From NCBI GenBank assembly GCA_964019165.1, contig OZ025276.1:9097005-9161004 (forward strand): 64,000 nt of DNA. Direction: 5' to 3'. Within the stretch, counting starts at the first letter, position 1. Each line of letters starts with the position of its first letter. The DNA comes from Mastigias papua (taxonomy: Eukaryota > Cnidaria > Scyphozoa > Rhizostomeae > Mastigiidae). A model generated the notes under the pieces. The model was not told the origin of the DNA, made no database searches, and was given only the letters and a program-made list of their open reading frames with translations. The translations under genes and the position numbers were made by a program. Positions 1-12,000 of this stretch are shown piece after piece.

Positions 1-764
1 TATATTCCATATTACCACTACTGACTACCTAGAAGCATTGGTGGAGCCATAGGGACAAATGGGAACTAGTTCCCCTCTACTTTTGCAAATGATGGTCCTT
101 GAGGTTCTTTTGAAGTTGGTGAGAAAATCTTGGGAGGGGGATTGTTTTAATGTTTAAATGGTTTGATTTGCATCTATAAGATGGTATTGATCTGACAGTA
201 ACAATTAGGAATGAAAGTGTGTTAAATCAGCCAAACTAATTGAATGCCAGGTAAAATAACAGGATGTGACTCTAAAAGTACCGTGCTCAAAAGTTTCTGT
301 ACCTCATGACTCTTATCCACACACATTTTCATAGTTGGTTCCACCATGCACTGTCTAGAAGATCTTGAATTGTGTCACCATTAAGACTCAGAGTTTTTTG
401 TTGTAATAGAAATGCATTTGGAAGTTCAGGTGGAGATAGACGTTAGGGCATTTTCATAGTATTTTTTGGTTTCCCTTTCAATTCTTATCTGGATATCTAT
501 TATATGTTGTACTGGAAATGGATATGTTCACTAATGACAATGAATGTTTACTAAGCCTGTAGCATGGAAGACATTGTTGTGTTTCCTTTTATTTTGTGTA
601 TTTGGCCATGTAAAAAGTCATTTACTGTGTTGAGATGGAGAAAGGTAACTTGCTAACGAGGTACTAGATAGCAAACGTAGAAATATGGTGTATTTCAAAG
701 TTCGTTGAATCTATCGACAATCCTGTGCTGCAAATGCCTCATTTGCAACTTTTCTTTTCCATAG
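1..764 (+). other. Intron of the TEX11-like gene (5' exons lie off the left edge)
   Basis: No exon is recognisable here. The first recognisable exon starts at 765 after a pyrimidine-rich acceptor, and its protein begins where TEX11 proteins are already more than 100 residues in. The exons for the N-terminus must therefore lie left of the window. I looked for the conserved segment that precedes this point in TEX11 and did not find it. No repeat or regulatory structure stands out. Confidence 0.5.
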
Positions 765-3700
765 TGCTGGGACAAGATACAACTGATAAGGGAATCTAAG
801 CTGACAAGCAGTCCAACAAACTCAAAAGATGAGCTACAAGTGCAAGAATGTGAGCTCACAATACTTAAGCTGTGTGCGTACAGGGCAGAAGTGGTGAGTC
901 ACCTACACTACATTCCCGCTGTACCAGTATATATGATAAATAAAAAGTATTGGCAATGGCTTTAAGCTGGTACTACCTGTGTGTCACTATGCGATTTACA
1001 CTCCATACTAACTTGAAGCGCTGCTCAAGCGATATCAATTAGTATCTCATTGTAGCCTTTTCACTGTGTAAAACTTTCCGCCAGTTTTAACAATACATAC
1101 AATATATTGTTTTAATTTGTCACCACACGGTGTTTTGGCACAACAAAACTTTCTGGTCCGGAAATTTTTAGTATTTTTTTATCATGCAAATCCACAATGT
1201 GCTTGTGTCAAGAACTGTATTAACTATGTCTACATTAAATATCTGTGAACTGGACATGAGATTGGATGGTGAGAAGTATATAGTGATGCCTCTACATTAT
1301 ACATTCTCTGTGCATTGTGAATATCTGGAAGACAGATTGTGGTCTTACCGTGAACATAGTATATGCCGTGAATTGACATGCTTCTATCACTCCCCATGAC
1401 TCAGCCTGAGAAAAACTCTGCAGAGGATTTTTGTCTTTTCTTGGATCATTTATATTCCTCTTCACCTTTAAAGTGGTTCTGTATTCCTGCTCCCGTTCAT
1501 GTGAAACCATTAGCTTGCAACTTCGGTACTTCTGCTCTGTGGTTGAGATTGATTTACATTAGATATTAAAATCTGTCTATTTTTGTATATACCCTTGATG
1601 ATCTCCAACATGGAATACATGTCTCATCAGTGCAGTCACTCGCACTCCGTAATGTCGCTCAGATTATCTAGGTATGCGAATCATTATCAATATTTTGTGG
1701 ATAGGATGAAATTCAATTAACAATCTTCTTGCCAGAAAAAATATCATGCTCTATTTGATTGATACAAACATGTGGTAAGTGTAGTGAAAACATTATCGTG
1801 AAGCTTTGCATAGCAATTAAATAGAGTTTTACTTTCCCGAGATATCTTATGCAATATGCTATTATTCATTGCAGACAATTAACTGCAATTTCTTGGAAAT
1901 GTATTTTCATGAGATTCTAAGTGGATGAGGGATACTAAAACCCTGTATTTGAAATTGTGCCTTGGAGAGACTGCTTTGTAATTCGTTTTCAACGAATACT
2001 AATACATCTCATTTTTTGTCAATGAGATTGATAAAGTTTTAAAATGTTTTCGTATTGAATTTATATTAATATATGAAATAGTGACATTTTTGGTGTATTA
2101 TTCTACAGGTTCACATAATGTTTGTGGGATCGATCAAATCTCAAATACGTATTAGGCTTTGTTCTACAAAAATTAATGTTTAAAGACCTTGCAAAAATAT
2201 TTCCTAATGGTTAAAAAGCATATCGTACCATTGATACATTTTCTATCCTATTTCTAAGTAATTACATTGAAATACCTTAAAATAAGTCGTTTTGGTTTCT
2301 TAATTAAACCAGCAAAATTTACTCAATATGCAATCCCGAAAATTTTTTAATGCTAGCTACAGCTTTACCCAGATTAAAGATCTCACCTCCTCGGTGATTC
2401 TGCTGTTGACTTCTTTGATGGAAAATTTTTTAAATATGAAGCCGTTGCATTTTGATTGTTTCTGTTATCATTAAAGGCATTCATCTTTGGAGATGATGAA
2501 TCATCTATAGAATTCATCTCGAAGGCAAAATCGATGCTGGCAAAATTTCCAAAGCAGGTATGACCTTCCATGAATCACAGAGTAAGCTGCTTGGATTAGC
2601 AAAAAGTATGTCACTAAAGGTTCTATTAAATAGAATACAAAGTTGTATAAGATAAAAGGAAATGTTTAAAGGAATGATTAAGCAGATAATTCTATGATTT
2701 TGGTGTTTTGACTTATCTGTAAATAATGCTATTGAATCTTTCGGCTTACAACTTTAATGAAGGTATCAAGATATTTCATTGCCACTCAATATATCTTTCC
2801 TTGCAACGATTGAGCCAAGAAATCTTAGTTACGAAACTCTTTCAAAAAAGTAGTTGCCCATCTTTGGGTTCTATCGAAAGCACTTAACATCGATCGTCAA
2901 GGCCAGAGATATATCCCATTAGGCAAAGAGAAAAGGAATAATGAAATAACTGGAAAATATAGTTTAAAACTTTTAACTGGAAAAGACTTTTAATCTTTGC
3001 CAACATATAGGATATGAATTCAATTTGATACTTGTATCTACCTGATTCTCCCGTATTTTTGTCTCTCCTTCTGTCTTAATGCTTATCTATTTTGCTTCTG
3101 TGATATTTCTCTCTTTCTCTCTATTCCTTAGTGTTCGTTGCTGGCAACATTCTGTTACAATTTTGGTGTAGAAAGTTTCCAGAAAGGATCCTATAAGAAA
3201 AGTATCTCATGGCTAAGGTTACAGTTTATCTTTTAATTTCATGCTCTAGTAGAACATGCTCGGCCAGTTTTTCTTAACTAACATAAGCTTTCTGTTTCCA
3301 ATTCAGTATATTGGATGGATTAAGTGAATTTCCACTTGTAAGGAGTATTCGTCAATTATCATTCATTGCAACTAGTAGAGTAGAGACATTCGTAACTATC
3401 TTATCAAAAGAATCAAGTTGCAAGTTTAGTTTGTTAGATGTAAATTCTTAAGTTTGCCTCCTTGACAGGGAGAGTTATGAAATTGGGAAAGGATGCGATG
3501 GAGAAGTGTCATCTGGCTCCAGTATGCAGGTCTTATATCTATTTTGTCTATTAGCATCTTTGCATTGATGCGATTTAGTATCTATATGTACAATGATACC
3601 TCATGAGTCAATTTCTGGTAGTCAAAATATTGAGATATAATATTATGGATTTCAATTTAGTTCTCGTTGTAAATCCACTTTAGTCGATGCATGTCTAAAC

Positions 3701-6075
3701 TACAAGGTGCTCATGCAAAGAACTGAGAGCTATCAATCTGTTTTTCTTTTCCTGAATAGCACACTACAAGGCTCATTGAACAACCTACGTGCCATCACAA
3801 TCAGATGGTGAACTCTGAAATTTATTGAATTCTTATATCATGGCACTATATTGACTTTCAAGTCACAAACACTCACGTTCGTGTGCACGCATGTACAGAC
3901 ACTCTGCCTCCTTCTTTATAACTTCAATTTTTTAGATTTCCACCTGATGAGATCTAGCTTGCTTAACCTTAATTTTTTTCAGGCAACTTGTTTAAGGCTC
4001 ATAGCTAAAGCATACCTTGAAATTGGTGGTGAAGACAATATTACGTTGGCTTTGAACTCAGTTGGTAAGTTCTAACACCTTAAGAGTCTATATTGTTTTA
4101 TTACGTTAATCTCGAAAGAAAGATTCAGAGTTCATTCATGCTAAAATTGTTTTGAAAAACCCCCAACCCATCATAAAATCCTTCTAACAGCTATAGTAGA
4201 GTTTGTTAACTTTAACTTTAATGGTGTGTTTTGGGCCTGGCTCTCGTAAGCATTCAAAATATTCGAAATCCATCTTTCCTATGCATTGTAGACAAATTTC
4301 TATGACTCATCGATGTACCTGTATATTGATAAGGTGGATGACATGTATAAGACTAGTAGGGTCTACACAGTTTTATTTCACAGATTCTTCGGGTTGATAT
4401 TTACTTGGTTATGCTTTCTTCTTTTCAGATCTTTCTATCTCAGTGAGTATACAAGTGTACTTTCCAGTTAACTATGTTTTTCTCTAATTTTTGGCATAAG
4501 GCTACTTTAACACTTATTCCAAATTCTACACTTCTCTTTAATTTTTGCTAGAATCGGTAGATACCATAACGACTTGAAGAGGACCTCTGAATCAACTCAT
4601 TGCCTTTTTATTGCAGTTAAGGTGCATATCCTGATTTAGATAATGTCATCAGCTGAAACTGACGTAGTCCCAAAATGAAATTGAAAGAACGATTAAGAGA
4701 ACAAATAGAGTCAAATGCAACATATGAATGGATTGCCCTTAAAACTTTCATAGGAATGAAAATTACCCCTCATAGTGTGTGTACTCTCCACATCTCCCTA
4801 TTCTTGCTGTCTGATAGTCTATTAGGTACAAAATATTATTACTTATTGGGTGCATTTATGTTTACTTTAGACATTACATACTTTTGTTAAGTAATTGAGA
4901 TAGTTCAAGTGAACATAGTGTAATAGACCGAACTGATTCCTGTTAAGTCTCTCTGTCAACAGCTGCACTTAGGATGCCATTGTGTAACATTTTGCAGGAG
5001 GAATCGAATCCTAGAAGCTTTTATTTGAAACTGAAAATAATGCTGCAAATGAATGATGGTAATGAAGCGCAAATGACATCAAGTATGTGTTGTCAAGTTA
5101 TCATAGATTTGTAATCTCTTTTCATTGTATCATTTAGGCAACTGATTCAATTTACCTTTATTCTGATTTAATCCATCTACATAGTATAGTATTCCTAGGC
5201 TGTATTCGTGTCAATATTTTATAAAGTTTGTACCCATCAATCACCAAGCAAAATGTAATACGAGTTGGACACAATCTATACACAGAGTTTGGTTGAATTA
5301 TTCTGGTTGAACATTTTTCCTCAAATGCATCCACAAGTGTTTTTCTTCAGTCACTGCGACTATATTACTCTACCGTATTTCAGTACTTTACTTCTCCTTT
5401 TCCTTGAAAATGTATATATTGAGATTTCTCTTCCCGACTATTATACCTGTCCTAAGTATTAATTTGTGATTGTCACTATTCCTTTAGTTTCTCATAATGA
5501 GATGAGAGCAAGAAATGAGGACAGCAGATAGTTATAAAGATCTTTAAACTTAGTTTACTCTCTTTCAGTTCTTGATGACTGTATCAACCAACCAGAGTTG
5601 CCAATTGGTCTTGCGGTTCAAATTTTCAAGCTAGTAACGCAATGTAAAAGGTAACCTAGGTCGTGTTGTATACGATAGTCTTTTCTTTGGGTATTTGCAG
5701 TTTATTAAATTGACATTGCATTTGAAGAGTTTCTAGAAAGCCTGAGATTTGCTCAAGATGCCACCTGACTGTTTTGCATTCGTTAGAGATTGCTATTTAG
5801 AAAAGTCTATATCTGTATCAATTTAGTCCCTCTGCACTGTCAGTGTCCATCCCCAATTGCTGTGACCTTTAGGAGAGATTTGCCCACTAGCGGAAATTCT
5901 TTAAAAAATGCTATGAACTTGCTGGTTAGGGTTTGATGCTGTCGTGTTGCTCTGGGATTGATCAATCTTTATTTCCTTGCTTTGTAGTGGATCACTAGTT
6001 GCTAAGGCACTAGATTTGTTGAGGAAAAGATTCCAGAAGAAGAATGAGACAACTAAATTACAGATTGAGTATATG
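765..6075 (+). other. TEX11: TEX11-like exons 1-9: N-proximal TPR region
   Basis: Exons 1 to 9 encode helical repeat sequence. It includes a leucine-rich stretch with the motif [13 protein letters not shown], a conserved FCYNFGVES block in exon 3 that matches CYNFGVET of vertebrate TEX11, and [16 protein letters not shown] in exon 5. Phases run 0, 0, 2, 0, 1, 0, 1, 2, 0. The introns are 251 to 1583 bases and hold nothing recognisable, apart from a short stretch near 5850-5935 that resembles one near 44500-44590 (a likely dispersed repeat). Confidence 0.85.
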
Positions 6076-9000
6076 GTATTTAAATGCTTTCAATTTCTTA
6101 TTTTCTCAACTTAGTTATGGGGGGAGGGGCTGCATTAGATGGCACAGATCATATGTTTCTGAGGTCTTACGTTGCCATTACAGAGAACATTTGAAAACTG
6201 TGGGTTATTGCATGATTGAATTCAGAACCTTTGTCCTACCATTTTTGCTTTCCTTCAGTTCATCATCCCATTAGAAAACGAGACCTATGTCCTTTGTAAA
6301 CGTTAAGCTGTTTCACTTCAGACAATGCTCATAAATTAAGAAAGTTCGGTACTGGACATCTGCAGCCTAAGAAAGTTGATAAATTGACACACACTAGAAA
6401 ATTAAATTTTCATGCAAGCCCACCATCTCTGTTGCTTAATTTGCATATATAATTCATAATAAAATCTGTGTATTTCAGTGCTATTTTTGTGTCGTACTAG
6501 TCTGTCTGCATGGCGCTGCAGTGGTACACAAGCTTTAATATTCTTGCTAAGAATGTCTTAAGAAAGTTTCAGTACTGAAATCATGAAAGAGTTAAGAAAT
6601 GCTCGGTACTGGGAGAAAAAACTTTCTTTTAAAAAACGTGTAATTCATGTAATTATCAAAAAAGACTGTTGCAATTTCATAAAATATCTTATCACCTTCT
6701 ATATAGGAATTTTTACTGGAAGATAATCAGCATCAAGGTGCAAGAGACTTAATTGAGTCTGAATTGATTTCTGGTAAGCTCGCTCGAATAAAGTTGAAGC
6801 ATTTAAAACTATCTGGAGCCAATAGGTTTAATAAGCAAGTTGTGGAAGTTTATCATGTAACAGCCTTTTGTTGTGTCATCAACAGATTGATAACAGAAGA
6901 TTCACCATAATTATTATTATTATTATGGTAGTGAAAGTTGTCTCATCTTTCAGCATCTGTTTTTTAGGATCGAAGTATCTTTAATTCAGATGTTTATGAA
7001 CTTCTCTTTCAATTCAGCCCTTATACTGCATAGTATGACTATCAAAGTTGAGTTTTAAGGAGGATCGTCAAATCCATGATCAAATGAAAACATGTCATAT
7101 TGCTCGCACATAAATTTCCTCCGCTACTTTATTCGATTGAATACTTTGATTTCATTGAACAGTCATTCAGTGCTATTTTTATAATAGGAATCAAACAGCT
7201 ACCACAATCTGATGCAAGCACTGTACAAAAGTTCCATGTTTTGATCTGGGCACAAGCAGCAAAACTTTTTGAGGTTTTTGATATTGATACTTAACATAGC
7301 TTAGAGTTAAAATTAGATTTTAGATATAATTGCATTCAGTTTTTAAATGATTTTTATGTATTTTAATATATATAAGCTTGAAAATTCCACGGAAGGATCC
7401 TCTTTAATCCTACTAAAGGCTTAGTTACTTTTGAAGTATACTAATAACTTTGATTGTCCTCATTTGCCCATTCGTACTCTGCATAACAAACATAATTAAA
7501 ACATTTCTGATGTCATGATTCACTTTCATCATAGTCATTTTCTCCGGTGTTGCAGGAGACCTTCCAATCCTACCAAATTTAAATAGAAAATATTATCCAT
7601 TAAAGGCAGAGGCTTTTGAAGATGCACTAAGATGGTACACATTTTCTCTTGACTGTTTTGCCAAAACGCCCCAAGAGAGCAAGGACATCGCAAAGTTGCA
7701 GGTACTGCACTCCTTTGGTTTAAACAGCAATCTACTATCTCACTAAAATCCTCAAGTTCAATTTGCTGTTGTTTCGGACAACGAAGCATTTATTTCTTAA
7801 TAAGATCCATGAGCACCTCTTTATCTGTGAGAGACATATGTTTCAACTATACGTAGTAGAAAGCCTGGCTGCTTCATCAAATTAAGATAGTTGAGACAGT
7901 GCTTTTGCCCATTGCTCAGAATGTGAATATTGAAGTAGATAGCTGAATTTATCTTAGTCCCATAGATGGGGATTTGTAAATTTATTTCCCTTTCAAAAGG
8001 TGAGTAGAAGACTGCTATCTTTGCAGGATCGCTCGTTAGTTTATAATTTTATGTTACCTGAAGTGTGCAACTATTAGCGTCTTTTAAATTGATAGCACTT
8101 TTCTAATGTCTGCAAGAGAACTAAGCAAAATATTTTCACTAAATGCTTTTTACTTACGCCTGCTACCTTGGACAAATCTAAAAAGCATTGGTTTCGAGTT
8201 GAAAAATAGTATACACCACTTGCTAATTATTTTTCTTCTGTGGGTCCATGATATCTTTTGCTTTTAGAGAAACAGAGCCTCCTGCTTGCTTGGGATGAAA
8301 CAATACATGAAGGTAATCATATTGTTTTGAATTTGTTAAGTCTCTCTTTAACCATATGCAATCAAACATATACATTTTAACTTTAGTTGCATTCCAATCA
8401 CTAAATATATCAGTCACCTAGACATGCAGCCTTTAAAAGCTTTTAATTAAGGGAGCCGTCATTATTTATGACCGGGGTGGGGACTGAAGATAAAATGGTA
8501 GGGTAACTGAGAAAAGTAAGCTATGTTAGGTGGGGTAGAAGAATAATTTTTGACCACAGGAGAAGTGTAAAATCCTAGTATATTTAAGCATAAATGCACC
8601 TTTGTTCTTGCTATTTTCCTTCGGTGGGGTAAAGAAAATTTGACTTATTCAAATGGTGGGGTAAAGTTTTTTTGAGGGCACATAACACTTTCTCTTCAGT
8701 CCCCATCCCAGCCATAAATAATGACCGCTCCCTAAATCCCCTATAGTACACAAAGAATGCCACTACTCTTTCTAATTCGCCACTTCATACGTATTATTCA
8801 ATCGTTTAGACTAATGACTACTAGGCCATTTAGCTGGCACGTTTAGTCTTCTATTTGATTCAAGGTTTTACTGGTTGTGCTTGGAGACAATGCATTGAGG
8901 GATTTCGTATCTCTTGAAGCTGCATAGCTCCTATGAACAATGAATTGATACTACACACAGACTATTCTACCTTGTATTTATTTTGGAAACTAATCTCTTT

Positions 9001-12000
9001 CTAAGGCATCAGAGACAGTTGAAGATGCTTATACACTGGAGCGAGATTCTCCACAGGCTAGCTTTATTCATTTCAAGATTTGCCTTGCATCTGCTGATGA
9101 TGACAAAGGTAACAGGTGTTTGTATGTTGCACCGCGGTATTGACACAGGTGAATGGACCAATTTCTAACGATATGACTGTTCGAACATAATACTGGATCC
9201 CAAGCCCCCTTGCCTGTTTCATCTGCTGTGTACTTTGTACTTTTTTCTAGATCATATTTGTTCTCTGGGCCTAGTTTCATTCAAATGCAGTGCGGAATAA
9301 GTAAAACGCGTTCATCCAGTCCTTTACCATAGGCCGCATTTCTGGGCAGTGCTTCGGATTTTTCTGATTATTGTCAATCGTAGTATTTGAAAAGCATGAC
9401 ATATTATTGAACGTTTAAACATTCTGATTAAATACATCTGATTTATTGTCTACCATACATAGCTATTGGGTGTATTGATAAACTGAGCGAGCTTGCTTTG
9501 CAAGAGCCAGATTCAAATCTGATTCATGGATTCATTTGCTTAGCTGCACAAATGGCATTCCAGGTTTGCTTTTATTACTGTTATTGTCTACGTTAAAATT
9601 TTCAAATCATTTTACATTTACATACACTAATTATAGCACGAAAAAGCGGGAACATTCTTTTAGCATACTGAAAGCTTTTTTCGTCCGACACTCGTCAGAG
9701 TATGAAACGTCGGATAACGACCAAAAGGTGAACCGAAATATATAGCCAGATGCGGGCGCACGTGATATGATGACTAATGCATCTATTTGGCCCTATGATT
9801 ACCCAATTAGCACCTATTCACCATTGTTTACTTGAAGAGCCCAAGTGAGAAAATGAACTCTTTTTGTTTACACAAGACTGGGTTTTGAGTCTTAATGTAA
9901 ACTGATTCCAAAATACTTTAATGAAAGGACGATCTTGCTTGCCCTATGATCCGAAAATTATCGTCTCGACGCATTACTCATCATATCACGTGTACCCGCA
10001 TCTGGCAATATATTTAAGTTCACCTTTCAGTCGTTATCCGACGTTTCATACTCTGACGAGTGTCGGACGAAAAAAGCTTTCAGTATGCTAAAAGAATGCT
10101 CCCGATTTTTCGTGCTATAGTGAAGTTCTGTAATACCAACAGACTTTTCACACACACTAATATTAAGAATGGTGTGTGGATATGGGAAGATTTCTAATTA
10201 TCGCAACATTCCCAGAAATACTTTCCAATTGTATTTTCAAAACTTTTGAAGGCAACATAAGTCTCATCGGGCAAGTTTATCCAATTTTACCGTTTTACTT
10301 ATTCTATTAGAGCTTTTCAACATTTGTTAGCTGGGAAAGGCTTTCGTTTTTAGAGAGTTTTACCCCGTCATGGAGTGTATCAAATAATGCAGCTTTGACT
10401 ATATTTTTATTGATCCAATGACAACTTGAGTATAAGTACATTCAGTGAATTCTATTGAGAGCAATGCCTGGTCCCTTAAGTTTTTTCAGTCATTTTGAGT
10501 ATCCTCACACTGTCATGATTTGTGTGGGTACTAGACCATTCCATGAAATTTGCATCTAGTGGCATTTTCTCATGGGTATCAACTTTTCTGCACATCTCAT
10601 TTTCAAATACATAACAGGATGGTAACAAGAAGATTGCCGTTTATGCTTTGGACAAGATTACCCAGCAGACAAAGGAGCCAAAGCAACTTCTTATTGCTTT
10701 GAGGTAGATCTACCGGTTTTGTGCTTTAAGAGATAATCTCTTTCTTCCACGTTCTATGATTATGATGATATATCGTAAAAAGGGGTCAGAAAAAGACATA
10801 AATGAAACTCGATACATGATCCTCTGTGGCAGAAGTAGCAACGGGAGACATTTGAGACCTAGGTGTTAAGTTCTATTGACGAGCATTGGCCCTTAAAGTG
10901 AGTTCAAGATATCAAGACAAGGACGACGACAAAAATATCGGCATTTGTGCTACTAATATTTTTCAACAAATCCAATATTAATTGCTGTTTCCACAAGAAC
11001 GATGCGACGACTCCACAGATGAAAATAAGACCTATAGTGATGCGACCAGATGTAGTTAATGACAAGACCTATATTGACAAAACTGGTATATTTGTATGTT
11101 CTCGACTAAAAGTTTAATCATCGTCAGTATGAATGGAAAATTGCGTAAAAACATTTATAAAACAATGAATACAAACCCAAAGGATGTATGAGAATGTTGA
11201 AGGAAAAATATATATGGACGTATTAGAAACAGCATATGAACTCAAAATATAAATTATTGTACTATTTGTCGTAGCCATTTTTTATCAATGTTAAGAATTG
11301 TGGTGCATCATGCCACTTTATTACTGCTCTATCAGCAGATTTCTGTTGTCTGACTGGTTTAATAAGAAAGAGCACTTCGCCTTCCATTAAATCAACGCAA
11401 CTGTAGTCAATAAAGTTATTGCTCTTTACAATAATACCTAATTAAGGTCACTGAAATTCCATTTTTCTATAGATGTTTAACAAGATTGAAGTACACTTAT
11501 ATATCTCCCATTAACCAGAGGTATTCATATGTTCTTTCCAATGCAGACTTTTGACAACTGAAGTTACTTTACAATATTCGATTGCATATTCGTAGACTGT
11601 AATAATAAAAGAAACTACATCACTATCAATGATTGGTTTACTGTTTTAGACTGTATGTGAAGTTTAAATCACGACTGATTGTCGTCATTTGAGGTTTCAC
11701 TTTTAGCCTCGTTTGGCTCTTGTTCCTTTCAATTCATGTTTTGTAAGTAGCTTTTTATTGAGTATCAAATCTCTTTTTCTCTGTGCTTACCTAATTTTCT
11801 TACCTATGTGTGAAATTTTTCCCAAGGTACCAATTTGAAATTACTCTCAATATGTGTTTAATACGGTCAAAACCCGTGTATGGCTGTTTCAAGCTGTAGC
11901 ATGCTTCTTCTCTTACAGTGAAGAATTCAAGACAATTCTAGCATTCATTAAAAAAGGTAACGGTAGTATTCCCTAGTGTAATTATTTTTATATACATGTT

